In this document: positions 1-9,349 of the stretch, in pieces
How positions within the stretch are numbered: position 1 is the stretch's first letter
Layout of the letters: each line of letters starts with the position of its first letter
Assembly: GCF_018449515.1 (NCBI RefSeq)
Contig: NZ_JAAVUQ010000040.1
Coordinates: 1 to 64,000 of the forward strand
DNA length: 64,000 nt
From: Caballeronia sp. dw_19
Lineage (GTDB): Bacteria > Pseudomonadota > Gammaproteobacteria > Burkholderiales > Burkholderiaceae
Reading direction: 5' to 3'
Made by a program: the position numbers and the translations under genes
Notes under the pieces: generated by a model
What the model was told of the DNA's origin: nothing
What the model saw: only the letters and a program-made list of their open reading frames with translations
The model's database searches: none

Positions 1-105
1 ACGCCGAAAGCACTAACCCCTGACCACAAACCCTGACAACCAAGCCCCCCCGCACCAGCCCCCCAAACCCCGTCCACCGGCGCGAGCGCCCCCCCTGCCC
101 CCCAA
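1..105. other. C-rich non-coding edge of window
   Basis: Downstream of the ABC ATPase gene that reads toward the window edge. The stretch is strongly C-rich with short C runs around 46-52 and 90-101. I see no ORF, hairpin terminator or RNA gene in it. Confidence 0.5.
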
Positions 106-1449
106 TCACGTCTCCACGTCTTCCAGGCTGAACAGCTCGGTCTGGTCGTTGTACGAAAACACCTCGCCATAACGCCCCCAATTGATCACCGAATCCAGCG
201 TATCTTCCGCGGCGCCATCGGTCAGGAAATCCTCCAGCTCCTGTTCAAAGCGCACCCGCGGAGCCCGATGTCCCGGTCGCTCGTTCAACACCTTCTTGAT
301 GCGCGCGGCCAGCGGCACGTGCTTCAACAAATGCTCGGCGAACATCATCTTGCGTTCATGAGTGCCCAGGTCGGCGAACACATGAGCCGAAGGCGTCAGA
401 TAAATATCCCCTTCGCGCAGTTCGGCGAAACCCAGGTGCTGCAACATTTCCGCGATCGGGAACAGGTCATCAACTTCCAGGTGCAGCGAACGCGCGATCA
501 CCGGCATGTCCGCGCGCCCGTTATACGGCGCCGCCGCGAGCGTTTCAATCAGGCCGGCCAGCAGGTTGGTCGACACATGCGGTAACCGGCTGCCGAACTC
601 AAGCGTCTGCTTGGTCGCCTCGCCGGATTGCCGCGCGGTCATCTTGGCGTAGATCTCATCGACGAGGGATCTGAACGCCGTGTCCAGCCGATTGCGAGGA
701 TGCTTGAACGGCACCTGGATCTCGGCGATCACCCTGCCCGGATTCGACGACAACACCATGATCCGATCGCACATGAACACCGCTTCTTCAATGTTATGCG
801 TCACGATCAGCACCGACTTGATCGGCATCTTGCCCTGCGTCCAGAGGTCAAGCAGGTCGGTACGCAAGTTCTCGGCCGTCAACACGTCGAGCGCGGAGAA
901 GGGCTCATCCATCAGCAACAACGTGGGGTCCACTACCAACGCGCGTGCAAATCCCACCCTCTGACGCATCCCGCCCGAGAGTTCACGCGGATAAGCGTTC
1001 TCGAAACCGTCCAGCCCGATCAGATCGATTGCGGCAAGCGCTCTCGCACGTCGAGGCGCAGCGCCCACTCCCTGCGCCTCCAGTCCCGCTTCCACGTTCT
1101 GAAGCACTGTCAGCCACGGGAACAGCGCGAAGGTCTGGAACACCATCGCGACGCCGTCGGCGGGACCTTCGAGCGGCTTGCCTTTATAAGTGACGTCGCC
1201 GGTGGTCGGCTCGATCAAGCCCGCAATGATCCGCAATAGCGTCGACTTGCCCGAGCCCGAACGCCCGAGCAAGCCGACGATTTCACCCTCGCGCAAGGAG
1301 AGATTGACGTCGTCGAGCACGAGCAGGTCGCCCTGGCTTTTCTTGAAACCCCGGGACACGCCCTTGACGCTCAGGATCTCTTGGGCCGCACGGGGAGCAG
1401 GGCTTGTCGGCGTAGCGGGGGAGGCCACGTTGAAGTCTGAATTTGGCAT
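106..1449 (-). CDS. NitT/TauT-family ABC transporter ATP-binding protein with C-terminal AAA-associated domain
   Basis: Cytoplasmic ATPase of a nitrate/sulfonate/taurine-type importer, 447 aa. Seen: Walker A GRSGSGKST (residues 62-70), Q-loop Q105, signature LSGGMRQ (157-163), Walker B LLLMDEP (177-183) and switch H218. Residues about 295-447 form an extra helical domain like the AAA-associated C-terminal domain found on a subset of these ATPases. The reading frame is open far upstream of the chosen ATG, but that part overlaps the permease gene in another frame and carries no ABC motif, so the ATG at 1449 is preferred. It lies 11 bp after the permease stop, so the two genes form an operon. 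Substrate unknown. Confidence 0.93.
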   Translation of the reverse strand: MPNSDFNVASPATPTSPAPRAAQEILSVKGVSRGFKKSQGDLLVLDDVNLSLREGEIVGLLGRSGSGKSTLLRIIAGLIEPTTGDVTYKGKPLEGPADGVAMVFQTFALFPWLTVLQNVEAGLEAQGVGAAPRRARALAAIDLIGLDGFENAYPRELSGGMRQRVGFARALVVDPTLLLMDEPFSALDVLTAENLRTDLLDLWTQGKMPIKSVLIVTHNIEEAVFMCDRIMVLSSNPGRVIAEIQVPFKHPRNRLDTAFRSLVDEIYAKMTARQSGEATKQTLEFGSRLPHVSTNLLAGLIETLAAAPYNGRADMPVIARSLHLEVDDLFPIAEMLQHLGFAELREGDIYLTPSAHVFADLGTHERKMMFAEHLLKHVPLAARIKKVLNERPGHRAPRVRFEQELEDFLTDGAAEDTLDSVINWGRYGEVFSYNDQTELFSLEDVET

Positions 1450-1460
1450 GGAATGGATCC

Positions 1461-3212
1461 TCAATCGACTCGAAGCCTGGCTTCGGCAAAGGTGAACATG
1501 GGGCGCCACAGCAGGCGGTTGAAAAGCGTGACGAACAACGACATGACGGCGATGCCCAGGATGATCTTCGGATAGTCGCCCGCGGCGGTGGTCTGCGCGA
1601 TGTAAGCGCCGAGGCCATGCGCGGCCACCTTGGTGTCGCCCCACTGCACGAACTCGGCGACGATACTGGCGTTCCACGCACCGCCTGAAGCGGTGATCGC
1701 ACCCGTCACGTAATACGGGAAGATGCCCGGCAGCATGGCCTGGCGCCACCATTGCCAGCCGCGAATCCGGAAGTTGGCCGCCACCTCGCGGTAATCGTTC
1801 GGGTAAGCCGTCGCGCCCGCGATCACGTTGAACAGGATGTACCACTGCGTACCGAGCACGATGAGCGGCGACAACCAGATATCGGGGTTCAGGTGAAAGC
1901 GGACAATCACGATCACGAAGATGGGAAACAACAGGTTCGCCGGAAACGCCGCCAGGAATTGTGCGAGCGGCTGCACTTTCTCGGCGAGCGCGGGACGCAA
2001 TCCAATCATCACGCCAAGCGGGACCCAGATCACCGACGATATCGCGATGAGGATCGCCACACGTAGCAACGTGATCAGGCCGAGGACCAGCACGTGGCCG
2101 ACTTCATCGAGATCCACGCCGGTGCGCACGTAGCTGACCACGCGCCAGACCACATAAAGCGTGACCGCGATAACCACGACGCTCCAGATGATGTCGCCGA
2201 AGCGCGACGGCGCCCGGCGCTTCGTCACACGCAAATTCGCGCGATCGAACGAGGGCATGCGCAGCGGGACGCGGGCGGCGGTGGCGAAGACCCAGCCGGC
2301 CGGCACGAGCAAGCGGTGAATCAGATGTGTGCGTCGAACCAGGCCAAGCACCCACGACTCCGGGGCGACACCGGAACTGGTTGTTTCCATGCGGAACTTG
2401 TCGGCCCAGGCAACGAGCGGACGAAACAGCAGCTGGTCGTAGCCCAGGATCACGACGGTCATCGTGAGGATGACCCAGCCTACCGCGCCCATGTCCTTTT
2501 CGGTGATCGCCTGCGCGAGGTACGCACCTATGCCCGGCAGCGTAATCGTATTGTTGCCAACCGTGATTGCTTCAGAGGCAACCACGAAGAACCAGCCGCC
2601 TGACATCGACATCATCATGTTCCAGATGAGGCCTGGCATCGAGAAGGGAACTTCCAGTTTCCAGAATCGTTGCCATGCGGTCAGGTGGAAGCTGCGAGCG
2701 ACTTCCTCCAGGTCTCGCGGCGTCGTGCGCAACGACTGGTAGAAACTGAACGTCATGTTCCACGCCTGGCTCGTGAAGATCGCGAAGATCGCCGCGCATT
2801 CGGCACCCGCCACGCGCGTCGGAAACAGCGCGATGAAGAACGTGACCGTGAACGAGATATAGCCCAGGACCGGAACCGACTGAAGGATGTCCAGGATCGG
2901 AACCAGCACTTTTTCCGCCCGGCGGCTCTTGGCCGCGAGGGTGCCGTAGATAAGCGTGAAGACCAGCGAAGCGATCATGGCGGCGAGCATACGCAAGGTC
3001 GTGCGCAGCGCGTATTCAGGCAGGTTCGATGGCGCGAGCGAGATCGCCTGGGCCTTAAGCGTGGCGATAGGAGCCATGGTCTGATGGAAGCCGATAGCCG
3101 CCATCGCAATCAGGCAGATGATCAGGGGGAAGGCGACGAAGTCCCATCGATTAGGCAAGAGCCGCCAGGCAGACGCGTTAGCCGTGCGGTTCAGGTTGAA
3201 TCCGAAGTCCAT
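1461..3212 (-). CDS. Fused double permease of NitT/TauT-type ABC transporter
   Basis: Inner-membrane permease, 583 aa, about twice the length of a normal TauC/SsuC subunit. Two BPD_transp_1-like halves are visible (roughly residues 65-275 and 360-575), separated by a basic linker, so one polypeptide probably supplies both membrane halves of the importer. ATG at 3212 has GGAG five bases upstream; an in-frame ATG at 3287 lacks such a site. It is the first gene of the operon with the ATPase. No periplasmic binding protein gene lies in the window. Anion or sulfonate uptake is a family-level guess. Confidence 0.9.
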   Translation of the reverse strand: MDFGFNLNRTANASAWRLLPNRWDFVAFPLIICLIAMAAIGFHQTMAPIATLKAQAISLAPSNLPEYALRTTLRMLAAMIASLVFTLIYGTLAAKSRRAEKVLVPILDILQSVPVLGYISFTVTFFIALFPTRVAGAECAAIFAIFTSQAWNMTFSFYQSLRTTPRDLEEVARSFHLTAWQRFWKLEVPFSMPGLIWNMMMSMSGGWFFVVASEAITVGNNTITLPGIGAYLAQAITEKDMGAVGWVILTMTVVILGYDQLLFRPLVAWADKFRMETTSSGVAPESWVLGLVRRTHLIHRLLVPAGWVFATAARVPLRMPSFDRANLRVTKRRAPSRFGDIIWSVVVIAVTLYVVWRVVSYVRTGVDLDEVGHVLVLGLITLLRVAILIAISSVIWVPLGVMIGLRPALAEKVQPLAQFLAAFPANLLFPIFVIVIVRFHLNPDIWLSPLIVLGTQWYILFNVIAGATAYPNDYREVAANFRIRGWQWWRQAMLPGIFPYYVTGAITASGGAWNASIVAEFVQWGDTKVAAHGLGAYIAQTTAAGDYPKIILGIAVMSLFVTLFNRLLWRPMFTFAEARLRVD

Positions 3213-3886
3213 ATATTCTCCGAACAGCGATGCTTGAAACATGACGACGTGCTCTTTGAGCTTCGAGCCTTGAATGCCGTCATGCATTGATTCACCAATG
3301 CATACGCATACGTAAATAAGAAGGCATTGGCATGCGGCCAGGCCATGATAAAAACATGAACTGTAAGCTTTGATCGTTAAGGAATGCGGCTAAGCGACAG
3401 CGTGCGCGCGACTTGTCCGGACATGATTTGTCCGGGTAATTTCGACCGTTCTTTCTGGACGGCCCGACACTACTACAAACCGTGTTTCAGGCACAACCTC
3501 GGAGGCGTAACTTGTCCATTTTTGCCGGGCGGGCTGCGGTTAAAACGATCGTCTGTCAAGGATCACGCGCATGTGAGCGCCGCAACGGAGTGCGTGGAGT
3601 CGGGTCAGCGTCTGCTTAATGCGTGTGTGCATGAGGGTGCTTGTCGGCTGTTTGAAGGCTGAGGCGCAACGGGAAATTTCGTTTCCCTTACGGATGCCTG
3701 GATAATGGAGTGAATGCGGTTTTGCCGGCCTGGCGGTGATATCAGCGTTCACGCTGCCGTAGTGCGATGGCAAGGGTCGCTTGGTTTTACTCAGTGCATG
3801 GTTTGGTTCGTGCCGTGTCGATTTAAAAAATTTAGTTATGCTTCATTATCCGGAGCCTTCATTTCAATCGTCAAGGCATATAAAAA
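3213..3886. other. Intergenic region upstream of the ABC operon
   Basis: About 670 bp between the ABC operon (starts at 3212, leftward) and the terminator of the ferritin-like gene. No credible coding ORF on either strand. It should hold the ABC operon promoter. Notable contents are the repeated octamer TTGTCCGG at 3413 and 3428, with a related TTGTCC near 3512. Confidence 0.5.
3414..3423. promoter_or_regulatory. Possible operator: palindrome TGTCCGGACA with repeated half-site
   Basis: TGTCCGGACA is a perfect 10-bp palindrome, followed 15 bp later by a second TTGTCCGG (3428-3435). It lies about 200 bp upstream of the ABC permease start, in an otherwise empty region. Regulatory role is inferred from symmetry and position only. 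Confidence 0.3.
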
Positions 3887-3924
3887 CGCGCTGATTTCCA
3901 CCACTTGTGGTGGAAATCAGCGCG
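3887..3924 (-). terminator. Rho-independent terminator of the ferritin-like gene
   Basis: A perfect 17-bp stem with loop CTTG, followed on the minus strand by TTTTT (complement of 3882-3886). It begins about 30 bp after the ferritin-like gene's stop codon. Confidence 0.85.
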
Positions 3925-3952
3925 GTGAGGCCGGGGATGTTCCTGCCTACGG

Positions 3953-4924
3953 TCAGGCGCTCATGTGCAGATCGCCGTTGACACCCGCCGGGAAGAATCC
4001 GCCCTGCGTGACCGCCGCATTCGTCAGGTAGACGATGTTCAGGACATTCGGGTAATTGCGGCTGAACGCGAGGCCATTGGAATCAAGCGGCACGATGTTC
4101 GAGCTGCCTGCCATTGCTCCGGAAATGCCTTGGTCATCGTTGCCCACGTTGTCGAGCGCGTCGCGTGCAGCGGAGATTGCATTAGCCGACGCAATAAGGC
4201 CGAGCGCCGGGTTAGCAATACCTTTTGAATAAAGCACCGTGCGCACAAGACCGGCGTGATACGCCTCCGCTGCCAGAATGCCGGCGGCTGCTTCCAGATA
4301 GGTCTTGTTCGTGATCAGCGGCGCGGCGCCTTTATAGGCCGTCACGCCGACGTCTTCAAAAATGAAGGCGGCGAGCAGGAAGGTCTCGTCGTTCAGATAA
4401 GGGTCGAAGGCCGTGCCCGCGGGAACCAGCCCGGCCGCTTGCGCCGCTTTGGAGAACGCCCCGTTCGGACTTTGATAGCCGACGTCGAGGGCCGGCATGG
4501 CAACCGCCGACGCACCGAGCGCCGTGCGCAGGAACGTGACATGTTCGAGTTCGTCTTTGGCGATCTCGTTTGCATACGCCTGGACCACCGGGTCGGAGAA
4601 GGTCACTGCATGGCCCGGGATGACCGTTCCAGGCGTGCCCGCACCGCTCACCAGGCTCGCTGGCAGGCCCGCGCCGGTAGTCGCGTACGCATAGAAGGTT
4701 GCTTCGAGATATTCGAGGTTCAGTGCGAAGTTGAGTATTTCCGGATCGGTCGGGCCGCTACTTTGCGCCGATGCACCCGAGGAGCCGCCGCCACATGCGC
4801 CAAGGATCGTACCGCCGATAAGTCCAAGCCCGACGCCCCCTGCGCTTCTAAAGAACTGTCTGCGTCTTGCCAGCTTGTCGGCGCGCTGCACGAGCACATC
4901 CATGACCTTTGAATCTTCTGACAT
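3953..4924 (-). CDS. Tat-exported ferritin-like domain lipoprotein
   Basis: 323 aa. The N-terminus has a twin-arginine signal (RRRQFFRSAGG, residues about 20-30), a hydrophobic stretch and a lipobox-like ILGAC, so a Tat-exported lipoprotein is likely. After a Gly/Ser linker comes a ferritin-like four-helix domain (Ferritin_2 type) with helices carrying LNLEYLEATFYAYAT, FEDVGVTAYKGAAPL and AAEAYHAGLVRT; the spaced Glu and His residues fit a di-metal site. The ATG at 4924 follows AAGGAGATATC; the upstream in-frame ATG at 5044 would bury the Tat signal. Single gene with its own terminator. Function (metal or oxidative stress) is inferred. Confidence 0.88.
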   Translation of the reverse strand: MSEDSKVMDVLVQRADKLARRRQFFRSAGGVGLGLIGGTILGACGGGSSGASAQSSGPTDPEILNFALNLEYLEATFYAYATTGAGLPASLVSGAGTPGTVIPGHAVTFSDPVVQAYANEIAKDELEHVTFLRTALGASAVAMPALDVGYQSPNGAFSKAAQAAGLVPAGTAFDPYLNDETFLLAAFIFEDVGVTAYKGAAPLITNKTYLEAAAGILAAEAYHAGLVRTVLYSKGIANPALGLIASANAISAARDALDNVGNDDQGISGAMAGSSNIVPLDSNGLAFSRNYPNVLNIVYLTNAAVTQGGFFPAGVNGDLHMSA

Positions 4925-5315
4925 GATATCTCCTTGAACCGTTCTGTGAACTAACCAATACGGCGACTGCGTCCGATGAAAGCCCGAGACGGAAAGAGCA
5001 GCGGACAGCAGACGACGAGGCGCCAGGCGAGCTGCCTGTGTCAAACGTGAATCACGAACGCGTGACGAAGCACGACGCGGAGCAGCAGAGCTGGTCCGGC
5101 GCCTCTCATGTCACGTACGGGTGGATACGCACGCTGACCGCGAGACGGATGCGTGCGCGATCAAAAATATTTCGAGTGATTACCCGATGAACGACGGTGA
5201 ATTTTTTCAGATGGTCGTTTTGACGGAATGCAAAGACGTGATCTGGCATTCAATACCGACGTCCATGCCACAGAGGTATGTGGCGTTGCAAGCAGTACGG
5301 GATTGACGCGGATGC
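4925..5315. other. Intergenic region
   Basis: About 390 bp between the ferritin-like start and the NRAMP-like stop, both on the minus strand. It should contain the ferritin-like promoter. A 39-codon ATG ORF on the plus strand from 5187 has no ribosome-binding site or family resemblance, so I do not call it. Confidence 0.4.
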
Positions 5316-6566
5316 TTATCGCGAGAAAAAGCTCAGGCCAGCCCCGAGTACGCCGGCCGCGGACACCAGCGTGGCAATGCCGCATACAAGCCATAGGTAA
5401 ACGCCGCGAGGCCGGTGCTGAGGTGGCAGCGCGGTCACGCTGAGCGCGATCAGCAAACCCACTACCAGCGGCAACATCAGCGCGTTGACCACCTGGGCGG
5501 CCACGTTCAGCGAAATGAGGTTGGGCGCAAGCCACACGACGGTCGCGCTGCCAACGACCGAGGCCACATAGACCCCATAGAACCAGGGCGCACTCCCGGG
5601 CCGGTCTTCAAGTGAGCGCTTGTATCCCGCCACCTCGCCCAGCCCCCACGCGAGCGACAGCGAGCAGACAATGGCCGCCACCATCGATGCCCCGAGGACA
5701 CCCGCGCCAAACAGAAAACGTCCGACGTGCGGTCCCACTGCTGTCGCGAGGACATCGCTGATTTCTCCCACGCTTTGAAAAGCGTGTCGCTGACCGTCTC
5801 TCGACAGCGTTGCCGCGACCGCGACCAGTACCGCTGCTGTGAGCAACTGCGTGAGAACCGCACCGGCTGCAGTTTCGATTCGGGCCGCGGAATAGTCCCG
5901 GGCGCCCAGCTTTTTATCGGCCACGGCGGCCTGCTGATAGAAGATCATCCAGGGATTGAAGGTCGCGCCAATCAATGCAGCCGCGAGATAACCGTAATGA
6001 TGATCGGAGAGCGGAAGCTGGGTCATCTGGCGAAACATGCCGGGGATGTCCGGGTGGGCGTGCCAGGCGACCGCAAAGAAGGACAGTTCGAAAGCGCCAA
6101 TGACGATGGCGAACTTGTCCACGCGTTTATGCGAGCCGGTGAACACAATGCCCACCAGGAACGCGGCGGCGAGCGGCAACGTGACGGACCGCGAGACGCC
6201 GACCATCTCTCCTATGCCGGCGACCCCGGTGAACTCGGTCACCAGCGAGCCGAGCACGGCGATGCCTAACCCGACGGCCGAGACCCATGCCCAACCAGGA
6301 CCGAAGTTCGCGCGAACCAGCTCTCCATGACCCATCCCGGTAAAGATACCCAGCCGCACGGTGAGTTCCTGGACCATGTAAAGCAGGGGGATGAGTGCCA
6401 GCAAGACCAGTAGTAGCTGAGGGCCCCATTGCGCGCCGCTCTGCGCCGCTGTCACCACATTACCGGCGTCGCAGTCGGCGAGCATGACGAGCAGGCCGGG
6501 TCCCCACAGGGTGAGCCAACGCAGACTGGGTGAAACCTTCGGTTTGAGCAGCGAGGAACCAGTCAT
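5316..6566 (-). CDS. NRAMP-related divalent metal transporter
   Basis: Inner-membrane carrier, 416 aa with about 11 hydrophobic segments. The first helix has ADCDAGNVVTAA (residues 30-41), where classical Mn/Fe NRAMPs have DPGN. The sixth-helix site reads ATFNPWMIFYQQ (201-212), where they have MPHN. The fold is clearly NRAMP-like but the metal ligands differ, as in the Mg-type NRAMP-related branch, so the metal is uncertain. Start: ATG 6566 fits the family N-terminus but has a weak ribosome-binding site; ATG 6641 (25 residues longer) has AAGGA four bases upstream and would leave 46 bp to the preceding hydrolase gene. Probably co-transcribed with that hydrolase. Confidence 0.85.
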   Translation of the reverse strand: MTGSSLLKPKVSPSLRWLTLWGPGLLVMLADCDAGNVVTAAQSGAQWGPQLLLVLLALIPLLYMVQELTVRLGIFTGMGHGELVRANFGPGWAWVSAVGLGIAVLGSLVTEFTGVAGIGEMVGVSRSVTLPLAAAFLVGIVFTGSHKRVDKFAIVIGAFELSFFAVAWHAHPDIPGMFRQMTQLPLSDHHYGYLAAALIGATFNPWMIFYQQAAVADKKLGARDYSAARIETAAGAVLTQLLTAAVLVAVAATLSRDGQRHAFQSVGEISDVLATAVGPHVGRFLFGAGVLGASMVAAIVCSLSLAWGLGEVAGYKRSLEDRPGSAPWFYGVYVASVVGSATVVWLAPNLISLNVAAQVVNALMLPLVVGLLIALSVTALPPQHRPRGVYLWLVCGIATLVSAAGVLGAGLSFFSR

Positions 6567-6687
6567 GCGTTTTGAAAGGAAACGAAGCGTGTAGAGGGTG
6601 ACCGATTGTATCGAGATTTCGGTTTTCCCAAGCCGGCACATCGTGTCCTTCACGTGTTCTTCGGCGGTCCTGGTTCGTGCCGGAGCT

Positions 6688-7563
6688 TCAGCTACTCCTG
6701 ATACTTTTGACGAAGGCCGCGATCGCGGCATCGAGCATGGCGGGGCACTGACGGTGTGGAGAATGTCCGCAAGCCGGGAGCTTGGCGAGCTGTGCCTGCG
6801 GCACATGCGACCCGATGGCGTCGATCTGCGCCATGGTTGCGTACTCGTCGTCGTGTCCTTGTACGGCGAGCAGAGGGCACCGGATGGAAGACAGCCGGTC
6901 CGTGATGTTCCAGTGCCTGAATTCGGGATTCAGCCAGATATCGTTCCATCCGTAGAAAGCTGAATCGACATCGGCGTGATAACGCGACAGCCTGGCGCGC
7001 AAATCGCCTTGCGTGTACAGGGCGGTTGCCTCCGAGATCGCCTTGACCGACACATCTTCAACGAATACATGCGGCGCAATCGCAATCACGCCACCCAGCG
7101 CGTCAGGGAAAGCCGCCGCATAAAGCAACGCGATAGAACCGCCGTCGCTATGGCCGATGACCCACATCCGGGTGCGTTCGGCGCTGTCTATGCCGAGGAC
7201 GTCGAGCAATGCGGGCAGGACGTCATGAGCCTGCCGTTGCATGAAATCGACCGGCCATTTAACGTCCGGTGCGCGTGGGGTCGAGCCGCCATAACCCGGT
7301 CGCGAATAGACGAGGCCACGCAACCCCAGTTGTTCGCATAGCTTCTGCGGCCAGTCCTTCCACATGGAAATGGAGCCGAGCCCTTCGTGCAAGAAGACGG
7401 CGACAGGAGCATCGGGCTGGCCGGCATTCAACCATTGATACTCGAGACGAAGCGATTCCCGATCGCCCGTTGCGGGCAGATCGGCCAGGCCGATTGCAGG
7501 GATGTGCTGGTCTAATCGGTCCATGACTCGCAGCCGGGCAATGGAGAGGGCGGAGAGGGACAT
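6688..7563 (-). CDS. Alpha/beta-fold hydrolase
   Basis: 291 aa soluble hydrolase. Seen: oxyanion-type HEGLGSISMWKDWP, nucleophile elbow GHSDGGS, an acid near GHDDEYATM and catalytic-His region CGHSPHRQCP. No signal peptide. The substrate is not evident; esterase, lactonase and ring-cleavage hydrolase are all possible. ATG 7563 gives the longest frame, and ATG 7524 starts closer to the conserved core; neither has a strong ribosome-binding site. It precedes the NRAMP-like gene on the same strand. Confidence 0.85.
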   Translation of the reverse strand: MSLSALSIARLRVMDRLDQHIPAIGLADLPATGDRESLRLEYQWLNAGQPDAPVAVFLHEGLGSISMWKDWPQKLCEQLGLRGLVYSRPGYGGSTPRAPDVKWPVDFMQRQAHDVLPALLDVLGIDSAERTRMWVIGHSDGGSIALLYAAAFPDALGGVIAIAPHVFVEDVSVKAISEATALYTQGDLRARLSRYHADVDSAFYGWNDIWLNPEFRHWNITDRLSSIRCPLLAVQGHDDEYATMAQIDAIGSHVPQAQLAKLPACGHSPHRQCPAMLDAAIAAFVKSIRSS

Positions 7564-7637
7564 TCAGGCATCAAGGGCCGGCTCGCGTGATTTAAATCTC
7601 TGGATTTTATCAGTCGCGGTTTTCGGCAGGTCTTCAG

Positions 7638-7850
7638 CGACCAGGATGTCGCAGCGCCGCAGTACTGGCCGTATCGGCGATGTCGGTCCCCTGCGCTTAC
7701 GCGCAGAGCAGCGTTACGCTGGTCGGCATTATCGACGCTGGTATCACGTACTTCAGCAATTTGAATGGGCACGGGACCTTCGTGGCGAACGACGGCTCGA
7801 TCCAGTCGAATCGCTGGGGTGGTCAGGCAGCGAAGATCTTGGCGGCGGTA
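7638..7850 (+). pseudogene. Remnant of an OmpC-type porin (5' part)
   Basis: In one frame there is the end of a signal peptide (AAVLAVSAMSVPCAYA) and the porin N-terminus QSSVTLVGIIDAGITYFSN, then NDGSIQSNRWG. The continuation expected in Burkholderia porins, GSEDLGGG, appears only in another frame near 7828-7850, so at least one base has been lost there. After this point no porin sequence continues. No in-frame start codon exists between the stop at 7593 and the signal peptide. It is therefore a truncated, frameshifted relic of a gene normally near 350-400 codons. An open frame continues to 8000 (GLYVGSGDSSTAIRIG) but I cannot assign it. Confidence 0.7.
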
Positions 7851-8085
7851 TCGGGCGGCGCGGCGGCTGTGTCTCTCGGCGGTGCCCCGGCACCCGTATT
7901 TTCCAACGGGCTATATGTCGGATCGGGAGATTCGTCGACGGCAATCCGGATCGGCATGCGCACGAGGCCTGAAGCCGATGCAATAAAGCTCGCGCATTGA
8001 AGCCGGCGCAGCAAAGCGCTTCAAGGAAGGGGCTTTCGTCAAATCGATGATTCTCGATCAACGAAGGCCCTTGGATTTTTCCGGG

Positions 8086-8451
8086 TCAGTCGGCTGGCCG
8101 TCTGTCGGCGAGCGCGCGCTTGCATTCATCGAGGACGCGCAACACCAGCTCCGATTGATAATTGAGGTCGTCGCTGTCCAGAATCTCTTCCACGGCATCG
8201 CGGGCCCAGTCGGCATCCACGAGTTCCGAGTGGCGCTGGGCGAGATCGGCTGCAATGGCTGACAGCTTCGCGATGGCGAGCCATTCAGCCTGGCGCTTAT
8301 GCCTGTCCAGCCACTTGTGAGCCGCTTGTACGTGAAAAGCCGCAGTGGGCCAGGAGCCGTTCAGATAATAAGCGCCGAGGCTTCCGCAGGTAAGCCAGCA
8401 GAGCAATTCCACGCGGTCGGTCGGGCTGAGATTGTGGCGTACATCGTTCAT
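8086..8451 (-). CDS. Hypothetical protein
   Basis: 121 aa, soluble, rich in Ala, Leu, Asp and Trp, predicted mostly helical with no signal peptide. Recognisable stretches are DRVELLCWLTCGSLGAYYLN and DADWARDAVEEILDSDDL. I do not recognise the family. An in-frame ATG 93 bases further up (8544) is possible, but the coding character begins near MNDVRHNLSPTDR. Isolated gene. Confidence 0.6.
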   Translation of the reverse strand: MNDVRHNLSPTDRVELLCWLTCGSLGAYYLNGSWPTAAFHVQAAHKWLDRHKRQAEWLAIAKLSAIAADLAQRHSELVDADWARDAVEEILDSDDLNYQSELVLRVLDECKRALADRRPAD

Positions 8452-8758
8452 GGCGGAGCTCACGAAGATGATTGACGTGTGCCGGACGTTCTGATTCCGG
8501 CATGAAAACGATAGCACGCTACGGTGCAATGCGGAATCCTCCATTTCCGCCGGGCGTTCGCCGGCGAACAGGCGCGGCAGCGAGCTTGCTCCCGGCCGAG
8601 GGGGCGCCGAGCCATCTCAGCCGGCTTTTGCGTGGCGGTGCCGGGAAAGGCGCTTGAGCGGGGCGCCTTCGTCGGCGCATGGAGGGTCCGGCCTCCACTC
8701 CCCGGTCATACGCCTGTTCTTGCCGATGTAACGTCCGCAAGCAACGCCGGGCGGCGCT
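8452..8758. other. Intergenic region, no supported gene
   Basis: GC-rich spacer between two minus-strand genes. Short Arg/Pro-rich ORFs occur on both strands but look like chance frames. No terminator hairpin with a T run is obvious. Confidence 0.4.
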
Positions 8759-9349
8759 TCAGGATGCCATCGCCGCAGTCATTTCTCCATAGGACGACTG
8801 CAGCCGGTCGATCTTTTCCCGCAGGTCGTCGAGCCGGTACGTGGCTTTGTTGGCCAGTTCCCGCACGCTTTCCAATAAATGCTCGCACAAGGCGGAATGC
8901 CGGGCCGCCATTGAATCGAACATCAGTGTCTCCACGCCTTCTGATTGACCCGCTGCCGTCGTGACGTGGACCGGAAGCGCTACCCTCTGGGCCGTCCTCA
9001 TACGTTCGGTCACGGCGGCGAATTTCTCGACGGGACCGATGGCCGTGAGAAGGGAGGCATCGACTTCATCGAGCGCCGCTTTCAGGTCGAGCGCGTTCTC
9101 TTCTATCGAGAGGGTTAGTCCTTCCACCTTTTGCGGCGTCATGTAACCTCGCCTGGCGAGGGTTTCACTTGCATTGACAATCGCGGCTGTAATTGCCGAT
9201 ACCGCCACTCGCTCCGTCTCAACACGGCTTTTGAGGTCGGTGCATTCCGCAATGACCTCATGGAAGGCATTAAGGTGTGTTTCGATCACTGGAGTAGTTA
9301 GCATAGTGATAATCAAAAGTGGACAAAAAATGACAAAAAACTGTTTCAT
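8759..9349 (-). CDS. Hypothetical membrane-anchored helical protein
   Basis: 196 aa from ATG 9349. The N-terminus MKQFFVIFCPLLIITML is a signal or anchor segment. The rest is almost entirely amphipathic helix (about residues 20-190) with spaced Leu/Ala/Val, ending in LREKIDRLQSSYGEMTAAM, which suggests a coiled coil. An alternative ATG at 9304 would remove the hydrophobic segment. Base composition upstream is more AT-rich than in neighbours. No family recognised. Confidence 0.6.
   Translation of the reverse strand: MKQFFVIFCPLLIITMLTTPVIETHLNAFHEVIAECTDLKSRVETERVAVSAITAAIVNASETLARRGYMTPQKVEGLTLSIEENALDLKAALDEVDASLLTAIGPVEKFAAVTERMRTAQRVALPVHVTTAAGQSEGVETLMFDSMAARHSALCEHLLESVRELANKATYRLDDLREKIDRLQSSYGEMTAAMAS

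Noticed and set aside
1450..1845. N-terminal extension of the ABC ATPase frame
   Set aside because: Overlaps the permease gene in another frame and has no ABC features; a proper ATG is at 1449.
5121..5306. 61-codon plus-strand frame
   Set aside because: No ribosome-binding site, mixed codon use, no family resemblance.
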